A stretch of DNA of 29,658 nucleotides, taken from Cymbomonas tetramitiformis. Its lineage: Eukaryota; Chlorophyta; Pyramimonadophyceae; Pyramimonadales; Pyramimonadaceae. The position numbers and the translations under genes were made by a program. The notes beneath the pieces are model-generated. The model was not told the DNA's origin and searched no databases. It saw only the letters and a program-made list of their open reading frames with translations. The stretch covers positions 1 to 29,658 of the forward strand of contig LGRX02009950.1 in NCBI GenBank assembly GCA_001247695.2, read 5' to 3'. Positions 8,363-19,421 of the stretch are shown here, in pieces; position 1 is the first letter of the stretch; every line of letters begins with the position of its first letter.

Positions 8363-9667
8363 GCTGTTTTGATAAGATCATTGAGGTGGCAAATTTTCAT
8401 TGGTAGATAGGAGTAGCGGGCCGATTTGATCGGACGTCACTGCCTTGCCAATCTGAATAAAAGGGACTGGAAGCCATGAGTAAACCAGCGTTTATTCTTA
8501 ATACAATTTGCAAGGACCTGCTGTCCAATTTATTAGTCAATTTTGGTGATATCTTCCTGCCTATAAGATATATTGTTTAAAGTGCTAATTCCACTTAGCA
8601 CTCTGGTTCAACTGGTTCTCAGAACCATAGTAAATTTATGTACTTCAGATTAGCCACCACGGCCCAACACCTCTTGGAGTGGCATTGCTCTTACGTCCCG
8701 TACTCCCGTTCTTGCGTGTTTGTATCTTGATTGTCCTGCTTTCTTCAGCAAAATATCGTCTAGTGGGACGATAAAAAGACACAGGAAGTTCCGATTACTC
8801 AGGGGACCGACAGATTTTACCGGATGGTCCATCGTGCACCATTCCATTACCACGCCAGTTTCCGTTCCACCACGTTAAGAGACTTTAACACGATCACCCG
8901 GTTGTGGATATTACCCGAATGGACAAAACCGGAAGTGACACAAATAGCTCGAAAAAATCAGGGTGCGAATTCCAGCACACCCACCGCGGACGGTGACAAC
9001 TAGCTGTCTGAGGCCTATCCTATAAGGTAGGGCTGTCCCGTGCACACCACACGAGTTTTTGCTGAAAAGTCAAACATCCTATTGGACTGAGATATCACGC
9101 TAAACAGCTATGAATGGATTTACACGGGACGTTCGGTAGTTGAAAATACCAGAACTTACACCGTAATCGAATATACTTTGTTCCGGGACTAGAGCGAGGC
9201 AAGTTTTGTGAGAAATAACAGTCTGGCCGTCCAAGATTAGTGAGCAATATCCTTCTAGTATATCTCTAAACACTGTCCCAATCTGCCCATATAGCGTCAT
9301 CAGGTGATGTCTGCTCTAGAGGAAACCACTGAAATTCCACTCTTTCCAATTTAAACAATGTAAACATACATACTCAAACAACCTCGATATATACAACAAT
9401 TGAATTGTCAAAATCAATTAATGTGCAAATTTGCAAACAATCTATGTGGCAGGATGGATTGCTGCAGCACTGTGTTGGCTTGTCTTTTGCACAATATGCG
9501 TTGCATATGTCTGTTTCACATTTATTTGTATGTGGTGGAAAAAGTGTGTTCAATGTATGAAACTGAACAGATTTGAGCTTGGCCAGATAACACATATGTC
9601 AAACATGTTGTCAGCCGAGACAAATTCCTGCAGCTCTAGTGGTGTATGCAGCACCGCAGTTTGCAAT
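8363..9667. other. Spacer downstream of the acyl-CoA synthetase gene
   Basis: Apart from an AATAAA near 8456 and short ORFs without a family, I see little here. A minus-strand ORF at 8650-8853 (HPVKSVGPLSNRNFLCLFIV) has no recognisable domain. The segment 9527-9667 should contain the 3' untranslated region of the minus-strand gene. Confidence 0.4.
9521..9526 (-). terminator. Possible poly(A) signal of the acyl-CoA synthetase gene
   Basis: On the minus strand AATAAA lies about 140 bp beyond the TAG stop at 9668-9670. Spacing and sequence fit a eukaryotic polyadenylation signal. Hexamers like this are common in AT-rich DNA, so it is only a candidate. Confidence 0.35.
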
Positions 9668-12600
9668 CTAGCTATCAGCATACATAGCTTCAATTTCTTT
9701 GCTGTACTTTTTGCACACAGGATCTCGCTTCAACTTCATAGTTGGAGTAAGTTCACCACCGGGGATGCTGAAATCCTGCAAAATTTCAGAGAACGTGTGC
9801 CGTGGCTTAATCAGTAAAGCATCGTCATAGCTTCTGTTTGTTGACAGGAAAGAAAACAGCTCTTTGTCACCAGGAGGTGTGCTGTGGCTGAGCTTTGGTC
9901 AGCTTAGTCACAGCCTATCACGGCAGGTATGCTGTTGCAGAGCAGAACACACAGTAATTGCTCTTTCAAGGCATGTGCACCACTCTCAGCAATATTGACC
10001 ACACCCGGAAGCATCCGTGAGGAAGGGTCATATCACCACTGATGAAATGTGGAAGAGTGCAGTTCCGTTATGATTGTGAACGGTGAGGGCGGCAATACCG
10101 TGTTAAGGATCATAAACTTTTGAACCTTCTGTGCGTTCGAAACACAAGTAGGACCGTTATTGTAAGCTTTGACAGCAGCCTCAAGATATGCCTGCAAAAT
10201 ACATGCTCCCTTCAACTCTGTCCGGCCCATGGCAAGCATAAAAGGGCAACAAGCAGAACTCGAGTGCAAATGCTCTGTTGTGTTTGGTGTCACCTGCCAC
10301 TTTGGGTCCTTCTTGACATCTGCCACCGTCTTGCAGTCCGGACTCACAGTTTTAGAAGCTCGCTGAAAATAATACCCCCATGCTTAAAAGCTGTTAACAG
10401 ATAGAAAGTGTAAACTCGATACATAGCAATAATATGTGGGGGGGGGGAAGGATGCTTTAAGGACCAGCATATTCACTCCGTGACATATGTAGCAGGACCT
10501 TCTTATCCAGGCTACGGATTCTAAACGTCTGAAAAACAGAGTCGTTTAAATGGAACCAGCAGAGCGCACCGCAATTTGGTCAGTGAAGCCGCCTTCACCA
10601 TCGTCTTGGAGCATCAAGGTCACAAGAATGCAGTTATACTGAGGACACCAAAAAGAACATACTTCAGACATGCTGAGAGTGCATAAATCTCATGAAATAG
10701 CGAGAAGGGAGAATAGTGCTTTTTAATTTTGTGCATAAGTACCATCTATAACTAAGAGGATTGCCAAGTCTGAAACACCAGGCTTTGGGACCCGTGTGTA
10801 CCTTCTGATGCAACTTCAGTTACTGGCCTTGAACCAGGATGAGAAAAGCACATAGTTACTTTTATTTGCGGAGCTGGGGACTTCCAAACCTTCTGGCGGT
10901 CACCAACCAGCATGACGTTCGATACAGCAGGTGCGAGCTTCTTGATGGCTTCTTCAATCGGTACGGGGGCTATGTTTTCCCCACCAGCAGTAATGATGAG
11001 CTGAAAAATAACCACCAATCCAGTGTGACTCAAAATTACAGGCAGGCACGAGTAACGCTTCGCTTTCGCTTGCCATAACGAACGATCGATGATGGCACAA
11101 AGTGAGGCACCAAATAGTACAAAAAGCGCCAGGAGAAGCTATCTGTGACCCCTAATGGTATCAGTCTGGTCGAAGCATGGGTAGGAGAACACGAGGGTCA
11201 GAGTAAGTAAGTGTAATCAGGTGTTTCCTCCGCAGCTTTATATTTCCTCTAACTTATTCAACTCGAAACTGCTTCGATGCAAGTGAAATAGCAGAACTCG
11301 CTAGTTACAGTTCAGAACAACCGCACAGCCAGCAAATATAGTGGAGCACCAGCGTCCCGAAGAACACATACCTAAGTAAATTTGGAAACAGAGCATAAGA
11401 CGAAACAAACCTCTTTGATGCGCCCTGTAATTTTGAGAATGTGAGTTGTGGGATCAATTCTCCCAACATCTCCCGTGTGAAGGAAACCATTACTATCAAT
11501 AACTGCCTTGGTCTTCTCAGCATCCTGGCAAACAAAGCATATGCCACTCTCTGTCCTTGAATGCCGTTTCTCAATTCTAGTGATGCTATATGCTATATCC
11601 AAGTAGGTGGAGTGCTGCAATATCGTTTTCAGAGGGATTCTAGTCGAATAAGGAAGAACACAACTTTGTCCTGGACGGCAGCACAAGACACAACCTGCAG
11701 CCGGTAGTAGGTCGAAAGCCGAGTCGAAAATCATGCCCAACTCTTTTGAGCGCAAGTTGATATCCAGGAAAGCTTCATACCTTCATGTAGCCGAGCATGA
11801 CATGACGCCCGCGCATGCAAATCTCGCCTTCTCCATCGAGATCTCTACCGTCAACGTGTTCGATTTTAGTTTCAACCCCTGGCATTAGAACGCCACAGGT
11901 ACCGGCCTGGAAGTAGTCGACTTGGCCTCCAGACTGGTTAACCGTGGCCCAGAAAAATCAGCAGGATGACGGAATCCATAGAACGTGCCCGGGCAAAGCC
12001 TCTACTGAACTAGTGAGTTTGCACCCAGCCGAAAAGGGCAAGAACAGAAATAGGAGTACATACGTGTGGTCCAGTGTTCTCGCTCATACCGTACACCTCC
12101 TGAATGTATATGTCGAGCTGTCCGAAATACTCCAAGGTCGTGAGGGAAATGGGTGCAGCACCTAGAAAAATACGAAACCAGTTTCCCATCAATATTGGAT
12201 ACTCAAGCCAGGCTCCGCCACGGCAGCCCATAAGACACAGTTAACCAGAAGAGCACAGGTGTTAGCACGATTGCCGGTCTAAATTTCTCATTTGACTGTA
12301 CTTCTCCGAACATCGAGGTTTCAGAAAATACGAAGACTGACCAGAGAACAGCAAGATGGCCTTATCCAGCCCAAGTGCGGCCTTGGCTTTGCTGAAGACC
12401 AGTTTGTTTGCTAAAAAGTGGAAGAAAGGCTTCCTGCCGTTTGTGTTATTAATCTGTGGAAAGAAATGCCACTCCGAGTCAGCACGCGTCAGTAAGAGGA
12501 TGCCGTGGACCAAAAATGGCACCTGCTGACAGCGAAGCAAACAGGGAAAAAGAAAAACGACTTGCTTGTTGCATAAATAAAAAGGCTTGTGATTGATGAC

Positions 12601-15288
12601 TGCCGACAAGCACAATTGGCCAAGGTTGGTAACGAGCGCAAACATCGTGTCTGGAAAATCCGCACCTGAGCTGCACTGTAAGCCCTCGCTCCAAGCCGCT
12701 TCCCCCAGGCGGAGACCTTTGCCTTGAACCCAGTGATCGTGGCTCCTACGGCCTTCATTGCTTCTTGAAACTGGGAGCACAGGCCGTTACAGGACTCCAT
12801 CAGGGGAACCGCCCTTTGGCTATGAGCAGGTAATACCCGTAGAAGGATATTTGGGTTCATAAGCCCAGATATCTGAAACTGATAAACTTCGAATCCCTAG
12901 CTATATGAGATTTCTGAGCACTACTCACCTTCTCCCACACTCGTGGCACACCAAAGAAGATGGTTGGACGGATAGCTTGCAACGTGTCCTTCAAGGAACC
13001 CTGAGCAGAGAAAGCAGCATTGCAATGCGTAGTCAGGCGTTAGAAAAGGGTGGAAACCTTCTCTCACAATGAAGAAAACATAACTCAATACATCGAGTGA
13101 TCTTAGGGTTCGAAAGAAGAGCAAAAACAGCCTGCTGCAACCGACCTTCAAGGCGTCCGGCCTGGCGAAGGCGACGTAGCATTTGATTCCACGTGATACA
13201 AAACTCATGGGAAGGTGAATATCCAGATACTGCGCAGTCCCACAGTTCCATAAAACACTACCAACGCTACTGTAATAAACTCTGCTCCGTTACAGCTGCT
13301 TTCAACGCAGCTTTCAAAGCAACTGTAAACCCCCCATGGAGTCATACATAATCTTAAGTTGCCTCGCATATGTGAGGGCAGAAGGCCGTATGAATACTTT
13401 TTAATACCCCAACTTGATCGAACTGTGATGACTTTGAAACCACAGGAAAAAAGCTGTAACAACTTCCCTGACAACTAGACTGAAGGTGTAAGCGGAAGCT
13501 ACCTGTGCTGCGACGTGGCTCAGCGGAAGATAGGACACGATGCGGTGCTCGTCAATTTTCGCCAAATGTGGAGAGTGAGCTATCGTGCACTTGCATGTCC
13601 AGGTTATATTGTCGTGGCTGAGCATGACGGCCTTCGGAGGCCCAGTTGTGCCACTCGTGTAAATCAAGGTTGACAGTTCAGTTGGCTTCTGTGCGTCCAT
13701 GCGTTGTTGCAGGTCAGAGTCTGCCGGAAACACAAAATGCTGTTAGGAAAAGAGACTGCAGACAGTGGTTCGTAAATGCAAGGCAGCAAAAGTTTAAAAA
13801 GAACTCGCCTGTAACTTTTTCACCACTTTCCAGGAATTGCTCCCAAGAAAGCACCGGCACCTTGCCTGCCACGTTTGCAGTCTCTGCCAAAGCACTAGAA
13901 TAATGAATACGACGAAACGGGAATCGACCAAACCTGCCAAGTACCATGAATACGTGCTAAATACCATAAAACTTCACTTGATGATGAGAGTTGAGAGGAG
14001 GAAAAGACGCGTACCCGGCACTGCCGCTCCATACATGACAATGGCGGCCAATTCCGGTAAAGAGTCGCGAATTTCCAGGAACTTCTTGAGTTGTGGAACA
14101 CCTTCGACGACCACCACCTTTGCCTTGCTGTGCGCTGATATATACTGTGGTCATACATTGACACAGCTGAGGCTTTTCACCGGCCACACGACGAAAGCTT
14201 CAAGAGCAACACCGATCGGCCTACAAAACAAGGGTGACAAAAAGAGTAATCACCTGGCACGCGTCAGGAAGATTGGTGGTGTATATTCCGGCAGCCACTC
14301 CGCCAGCTGCAATTGCTCCCAAGTTGGAAATATGCCATTCGGGAGAGTTGAAGCCAATGATGTTGACAGAGTCGTGCGCCTAAAACAGTTCTTGACAGCG
14401 TTGAGCTACGGATTATTCACAGCATTGTGCAAAGCGAAAATGTTCGCCAAGACTCGAAATCTCGACGCAAAGTGCGACGGACACACACACACACACACAC
14501 ATACATAAACACGCACACGGCCTTTTGCACCAGGTCTTAAAGGACGAGCAGCATCCGGAAGGGCGCCAGAAATCAGAGGTGTAAAACCCGCATCTTTTAT
14601 GAGTGTGCAAGCAACTGGTGTCGACACACACCTTGAAGCCAAAGTGCATCATTGCCTTGGCCACCTTCTTGATATCGGCATAATATTCGGCCCAGGACCA
14701 GACCTTCCACTGGGCCTGCAAGAGTATGGCAGTGTTAAACGTGGCAACTGAAGAGGCTGTGCACACGCATACACGCACGTCTATCAACAAGTTTTGACGT
14801 TGTAAGCAAGTGTACAAAACTCCATAGCTTTGGGGCAAGTAAGCGGCACCAAGAAGACGCATGGGCGAAACAGTTCTGGAGGCAGTATGAGCTCAGACGT
14901 GTTCTGAAGTGAATCTGGAATCGTACTTTGAGGGGGGATTCCTTGAAGTCTTTCTGTCCCTTAATGGCGGGAGTATCTTTTAATGGTCCAGTCGCGATGG
15001 CTGAGAGGATCTGAAAAAAGGTCTCGTTTCAGTGCTCGCAAGTGCAAGGCTTAGATCTCTTGCGCCACGCACAAACCGTTTCATAACATACGACTATGTG
15101 CACTACAACAAAACAAGTCATGCACACATACAGCCACTCAACCGTACCTGCGTTACAGTCTGAGGTTCATCTGCTGCAATTCCCTTGCTTGCAAGCATAA
15201 TTGTTCTGTCTTCGTCTGGTTCCGTGACATAATGAACGCCCATCGTGTAAACGGGAACTTCTTCAGCAGAGGACGCTGGGTGATACAT
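9668..15288 (-). CDS. ACSBG: ACSBG-like long-chain acyl-CoA synthetase, about 19 exons
   Basis: Activates long-chain fatty acids to acyl-CoA via an acyl-AMP, normally at cytosolic membrane surfaces. Minus-strand exons by splice sites and frame: 15148-15288, 14927-15010, 14632-14715, 14254-14379, 14015-14144, 13809-13883, 13503-13720, 13146-13229, 12929-13000, 12666-12770, 12342-12453, 12064-12161, 11781-11933, 11411-11524, 10802-11000, 10477-10528 (tentative), 10294-10362, 10099-10191, 9668-9775. This gives about 700 residues, the family's usual size. Motifs in order: WSWAEYY and [21 protein letters not shown] (substrate/N-domain), [18 protein letters not shown] (ATP loop), [50 protein letters not shown], and C-terminal [12 protein letters not shown] with the catalytic-lysine region. 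The family call rests on [14 protein letters not shown] and the GGELxPTMKLKR ending. The start ATG 15288 is the first in frame after a TATA box. Exons 15-16 do not join cleanly. Confidence 0.9.
10477..11000 (-). other. Unresolved exon 15-16 junction of the ACSBG-like gene
   Basis: Exon 15 begins with [19 protein letters not shown] at 11000. A GTTTGG after GDRQK (10889) is a poor donor, and no acceptor in the right phase follows, so I read through to GAAG|GTACAC at 10802. This puts about ten unusual residues ([10 protein letters not shown]) where relatives have a conserved FLxxLLTLK-type strand. The donor leaves one base, but the next plausible exon (10528 to 10477, LESVAWIRR) needs two. Either an exon boundary is misread or this copy has a small indel here. 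Downstream exons are in frame again and well conserved. Confidence 0.5.
13721..13808 (-). other. GC-AG intron in the ACSBG-like gene
   Basis: The exon ending KVT plus one base at 13809 is followed by GCGAGT rather than GT. The next exon starts after TTTCCGGCAG at 13720. Only this GC donor gives the right phase (one base left, two supplied) to join SGEKVT to DSDLQQRM. All other introns I resolved start with GT. Confidence 0.7.
14480..14515. repeat. (CA)n microsatellite in an intron
   Basis: About nine CA dinucleotides followed by imperfect CA/TA repeats lie in the intron between exons 3 and 4 of the acyl-CoA synthetase gene. Likely length-polymorphic, with no coding effect. Confidence 0.9.
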
Positions 15289-15333
15289 GCCGGCAGAGTA
15301 GATTTCAAAACGAACACGTTTAATGCAGCCAAC

Positions 15334-15342
15334 CTTTATATA
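15334..15342 (-). promoter_or_regulatory. TATA box of the ACSBG-like gene
   Basis: The minus strand reads CATATATAAAGG, with TATATAAAG at 15342-15334. That is about 46-54 bp upstream of the proposed ATG at 15288. The spacing would put transcription start about 20 bp before the ATG, giving a short leader. No other promoter element is recognised. Confidence 0.45.
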
Positions 15343-16905
15343 TGTTCTACTGTTATATGCTGTGGATTTTCACGGATGCAAATCGATAACCTCCCAAAAA
15401 GAGTGCTTATGCCCTTATCTAATTCTTCTGCACTCGGCTGGATCTGTACACAGTACTGTAACCTGCATCCTGCTGAGCTGATGATGAGCAATCTTCCGTC
15501 ATCGTCATCAGCTCATCGCACGCTCACATCAGTGTGACATAAATGGTACATGTATGATGGGCATCCCAGCACGGTATAATAAGAACAGTCGTCGAAAAGT
15601 CTTATACCTGACTATATTGAGTTCCATTTCTTCTTCCTCCCTGATGTAAATCATCGTTACAACATCAGCATCACACCAGACATGAGGGACCTGACCGTGA
15701 CCGCGACCGTCGCGTCGCGTCGCGACCGCTCACATGACAGGACACGGACAGTTCGAGTTCCAGATATCCATTTGATCGTTTGGAATCTTTATATCCGTAT
15801 CTATAACGCATGATCTTATGAATAAACCAGGAAATATCATAAATCCAAAAATCGTACGACACTCAACGAGTTAGAATGTGATCTGATGGACCGGAGCTTT
15901 ACATAGCATTATAAAAGATAAAAGGCGATTTTTTTTAATGCATCTAAGATCTATCTTCTATGTAATTTTTCTGTTGTTGTCAACAGTTTATAGACCGTGA
16001 AGACGCGCGAGAAAACGATCACTGTGACACGACAGCGATAGCCTTAAGCCTATCGTATCATGCATAGCGAATTGGCGATAGAACGGACGAGAGATTTGTA
16101 TCTCAGATTTGGTTAGACGATACCGATACCGCTACCGTATCATCATCGGATAGAGTCACCATCATCGGTCGCATCGGCAGCGGCATGAAGATGCAGACGC
16201 CAGCGCCCTCGGATCGTCATCGCCAGCGCCATCGCCATCCGTACTCTCACAAGTCAGAGCCTCCGGACGCGGCGATTTTCTCCCGATTTTATCGTTGAAA
16301 AAAATCTGCGTGGCAGTCCGGAGGCTCTGATACTTTTCTTTTCGTAAGAGGCCAAAATGAAGGTGTTTCAAAGGCCTTGAAATTTTCAGCGTTCTGAGAA
16401 TGGGTTATTCGAAGCAGAAGTTCTGCTTGGAACGGGGCCAAAAAGTGAAATGGCTCGCCAAGAACGCAAGGTTGTCAATCAGACAAAATCTGATTACGCG
16501 GACACGATCAAATCGGATCAAATTATCATATGCTTAGTAGTGATGTATCGGATAATCAGACGACCAGATCAGACGATCAGACAATCAGATCTGGGTTGTG
16601 ATAAACCTCTACCCCCCCTAGGTTTAAACTTGGGATTTAACCTAAAATGACCCCCTCGGGTTTAAACCGGTGTGTGGGGTTTCACACTGTTAAGCCTAGT
16701 TTCACAATGTTAAGTGTAGTTCAAGGTTAGGTATCGAAATCATGAAGCGGCATTGATTAGATTTCGATAATTGAATTTCGATATCAATCGATATCGATAT
16801 GGCTCGAACGTGATCGATCAATAACAATATTCATTGAGCGAAATCGATCAATAACGATAAATGCATCTTGTTATCAATCGATATCAATACGTAACAGAGG
16901 CAAAT
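15343..16905. other. Spacer between the ACSBG-like gene and E2
   Basis: No gene is seen. The stretch includes CG-rich simple sequence at 15690-15730 (GACCGTGACCGCGACCG type), a 77-bp foldback at 16254-16330, and short imperfect ATCAGAC repeats at 16545-16590. ATCGAT/ATATCGAT-rich DNA at 16755-16890 is the landing site of E2. Confidence 0.6.
16254..16330. repeat. Foldback with 15-bp perfect inverted ends
   Basis: TCAGAGCCTCCGGAC at 16254-16268 is perfectly inverted as GTCCGGAGGCTCTGA at 16316-16330, with 47 bp between. The size is that of a miniature foldback or hairpin RNA. The flanks show no clear target-site duplication, so a MITE is not proven. Confidence 0.8.
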
Positions 16906-17157
16906 TCATGGGAACACTGACTCTCACCCCCCATAAGGGGGGAGGTCAGTGGTGCCCTGTGTCACCCCTCGCCTGCTCGGATGTCACTTGCAGTGCCTGC
17001 TGTTTATCTCCGCTCGTGTGTCACGGTCCGTCCGCTAGCTTAAAATTGTGTATCTCCCAGTTTAATCCGACTTAGCCGAACCGAGAAACCCTGCCTCACT
17101 GCTTTGACATTTTACAGTGCAAGCTTTAATATCACTATATTATCAGCTTTCACATCA
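16906..17157 (+). repeat. E2 5' LTR
   Basis: About 99% identical to 19164-19416. Near its start (16916-16950) ACTGAC pairs with GTCAGT and, inside, six C with six G around ATAA, forming a strong hairpin. It ends TTTCACATCA. Confidence 0.9.
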
Positions 17158-17219
17158 GGTCTGGACCCACCTACGTTCAGAGGTGTTTTTCTTGTGTTCC
17201 GTCCGCTTCGCGCCCTGCG

Positions 17220-17443
17220 ATTCTATCCGACACTTCAAATTAGTACCGACATTTCTATTAGTACCGACACTTCAACCTAGTACCGACACTTCAACCCGAC
17301 ATTCGACCTCCTTGCCTTCGCATAGGTCACCCTAGTACCGACATTTTTTAGTACCGACATTTACCTTAGTACCGACACTACAGCGCACTTTTTTGTGCGT
17401 TTCCAATCAACTGGACCGACATTACTTTTTACCCGACATGGCT
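17220..17443 (+). repeat. CCGACA repeats in the E2 leader
   Basis: About ten copies of CCGACA occur in about 220 bp, six of them within TAGTACCGACAYTT-like units. The last copy runs into the proposed start codon (CCCGACATGG, ATG at 17438). E1's leader has no such array. The repeats may act in RNA packaging or translation, or simply be a minisatellite captured by the element. Confidence 0.75.
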
Positions 17444-19039
17444 TCCGCCCGACGTGAGACAGTTGGTTCCGCGCTTCGTGCTGCACGTGCACGCACTGGT
17501 GCGTCACCATCCCCATCACCGACGGCTTCGCACTCTACACCATCTTCGAGTGCTCGACCCCGCCGCATCGTGGGGACTTCGTCCTTACGTGCGAAACCGA
17601 CATCAACGATTGAGGCTCCAACAGCTTTTGATTTCTTCAATGACCCCGACGTTTTGGTGACTACGCCTGTGGAGGAGGGCCGCGAGGAGGAGTTTCGAGA
17701 TCAACTTTCTTACGCTTTTACGTATGGGAGTGACCTCGTGAGCTTCCTCAAGTCCACTGGTTTCAAACTTCCCGCTGGCTACACCCTTGACAACGACACC
17801 GCCGACACTGACTTCGTTGCCTTCACCGCTGGACTGGCTCACGTCATGTTCCCGATCTCGTACGCGGAGTCGGCCAAGCTGCTTGACCTGGAGCACGACT
17901 ACGAATTCTACCAGTCTACTGTGAACGAGATCCTGTTCTGCCTCCTGCCTCACCCCCTTCGTGGTAACGCGTTATCCGTCTACCACGAGTGTGCGCGTAC
18001 CCATCCCGCTGACGGCCGCTACGCACTCCAGCGGCTTCGCTACGAGGTCGAGGGCGTGCCCGACGCCGATGGTATGCGGTACTGGACCCAGATGAGGGCC
18101 ATCATCCTCTCTGAGACCGTAGACCCAGCTCCACAGCTGGCTACGATTCGACGCCTTTGTGAACGTCACCGCAAGATCAAGCCGGCGTACTCCGACTCCG
18201 ACCGCGTTGCTGACCTCTGGCACATCCTGTCCGAGTCCGCCAAGAAGAGTCCGTACGTCGCCCCGCTATACCTGGTGGTGCTCCGCGAGTTACGGTCAGG
18301 TCATCTCTTTACTTTTGACCGCCTCGCGCTCCGCATCCGTCTCGCATTCCGGGACGAAAGCCCCCTAGCCACACTTTCGTCCCCGCCGAGCCCCGACACT
18401 CGGTCCGAGGGTTCTGGGTACCGCCCTAAGACCGCCACCCAGAAGCCCCAGACCCCTGACCCGCCCGGCCGCCCTACGGCCATGGCACTCCGCGCGAAGA
18501 AGCAGTCCGACACGCCGCTTGATGGGAAGTGGGTGGCCGACACCCCCACCGCCTTATACCTTAAGTGGTCTGGTACTGGTTATCCGTGTGCTGTCTGTTT
18601 CCGCGTGTGGGGTGTCACAGATGCTCATCCCGACACTCGTGGTGCTTGCCCCTTCGTGTGCATCGAGGCCTTCGCCAACAACAAGCACCTGGTCACGTCC
18701 AAGCCGGCTCCGCCTCGCCCGCCGCTCGACCCGCCGTCTGCTGACACCACCCCTGCCCCACCTGCTGCGCCCACTGTTGACGCAGCATTCCAGTCCGTGC
18801 GGCTCTTGCCGCCTGCACCTGGTGGTGGTGACACGATTGACGCCGACGATGGCGATGCTCTGGTGGTGCCTGCGGCTGAGGACCTTGCCCCACCGCTTCC
18901 GGATGAGCCTGTTGGTGCCGCCCTGGCCTTCCAGGACGAGGACACCGATTGGCCAGCACTCCGATCTTCACCTGTTTGGGTGCCGCACATTCCAGGAGCT
19001 GGAGTCGTGATTGGCACTCAGCTCCAAACCCTAGATTGA
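17438..19039 (+). CDS. Gag-like protein of E2
   Basis: Starts at ATG 17438 (533 residues). The frame is open for 15 codons further upstream but has no ATG there. The N-terminus is Ser/Thr/Arg-rich. An alpha-helical, acidic middle region (about residues 60-310) contains ADGRYALQRLRYEVEGVP, matching DRDGRRALVDIIKGCVP of E1 and resembling the capsid part of copia-type Gag. A knuckle-like motif C384-x2-C387-x9-H397-x6-C404 follows, and then a Pro/Ala/Asp-rich C-terminus ending in LQTLD. The membrane-like GCG(K/R)PP module of E1 and E3 is absent, so E2 is the shorter form. By analogy it packages element RNA. No enzymatic domain is seen. Confidence 0.78.
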   Translation: MASARRETVGSALRAARARTGASPSPSPTASHSTPSSSARPRRIVGTSSLRAKPTSTIEAPTAFDFFNDPDVLVTTPVEEGREEEFRDQLSYAFTYGSDLVSFLKSTGFKLPAGYTLDNDTADTDFVAFTAGLAHVMFPISYAESAKLLDLEHDYEFYQSTVNEILFCLLPHPLRGNALSVYHECARTHPADGRYALQRLRYEVEGVPDADGMRYWTQMRAIILSETVDPAPQLATIRRLCERHRKIKPAYSDSDRVADLWHILSESAKKSPYVAPLYLVVLRELRSGHLFTFDRLALRIRLAFRDESPLATLSSPPSPDTRSEGSGYRPKTATQKPQTPDPPGRPTAMALRAKKQSDTPLDGKWVADTPTALYLKWSGTGYPCAVCFRVWGVTDAHPDTRGACPFVCIEAFANNKHLVTSKPAPPRPPLDPPSADTTPAPPAAPTVDAAFQSVRLLPPAPGGGDTIDADDGDALVVPAAEDLAPPLPDEPVGAALAFQDEDTDWPALRSSPVWVPHIPGAGVVIGTQLQTLD

Positions 19040-19135
19040 GACCCATAAATTGACGCATCACGGGTTAGCAAGTAGCTGTAGAACATTACATTTCTCCTAG
19101 CCGCCTGCCCGGGGGTACCGGCTGGCCCTGCAGTG

Positions 19136-19163
19136 CACCTCCCACCTTCGGGGTGAGGTGGTG
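19136..19163 (+). promoter_or_regulatory. E2 PPT hairpin
   Basis: CACCT and CACC (19136-19146) pair with GGTG and AGGTG (19152-19160) around TTCGG. GTG and the 3' LTR then follow. The purine-rich GGGGTGAGGTGGTG ends exactly at the LTR, the position of a plus-strand primer. Confidence 0.6.
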
Positions 19164-19416
19164 TCATGGGAACACTGACTCTCACCCCCCATAAGGGGGG
19201 GAGGTCAGTGGTGCCCTGTGTCACCCCTCGCCTGCTCGGATGTCACTTGCAGTGCCTGCTGTTTATCTCCGCTCGTGTGCCACGGTCCGTCCGCTAGCTT
19301 AAAACTGTGTATCTCCCAGTTTAATCCGACTTAGCCGAACCGAGAAACCCTGCCTCGCTGCTTTGACATTTTACAGTGCAAGCTTTAATATCACTATATT
19401 ATCAGCTTTCACATCA
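19164..19416 (+). repeat. E2 3' LTR
   Basis: Matches the 5' LTR except for three transitions and one extra G. It is followed at once by CAAAT, the target-site duplication, and AAATAAATAAATAA-like DNA. Confidence 0.9.
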
Positions 19417-19421
19417 CAAAT

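Larger units (their letters stand above)
16906..19416 (+). mobile_element. Gag-only LTR retrotransposon E2, complete
   Basis: A 2511-bp element with LTRs of 252 bp (16906-17157) and 253 bp (19164-19416) that differ at three bases plus one G in a homopolymer. CAAAT at 16901-16905 recurs at 19417-19421 as a 5-bp target-site duplication. The LTR ends are TCATG and CATCA rather than TG and CA. The boundary is supported by the duplication, by GGTC directly after the 5' LTR and by GGTGGTG directly before the 3' LTR, both as in E1. The only long ORF is gag-like, with no pol, so it is non-autonomous. Confidence 0.88.

Noticed and set aside
8650..8853. Minus-strand ORF as a transposase or retroelement protein
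   Set aside because: Only weak resemblance and no motif I can name.
13837..14508. 223-codon plus-strand ORF
   Set aside because: Antisense to two well-supported exons of the acyl-CoA synthetase gene and ends in a CA microsatellite.
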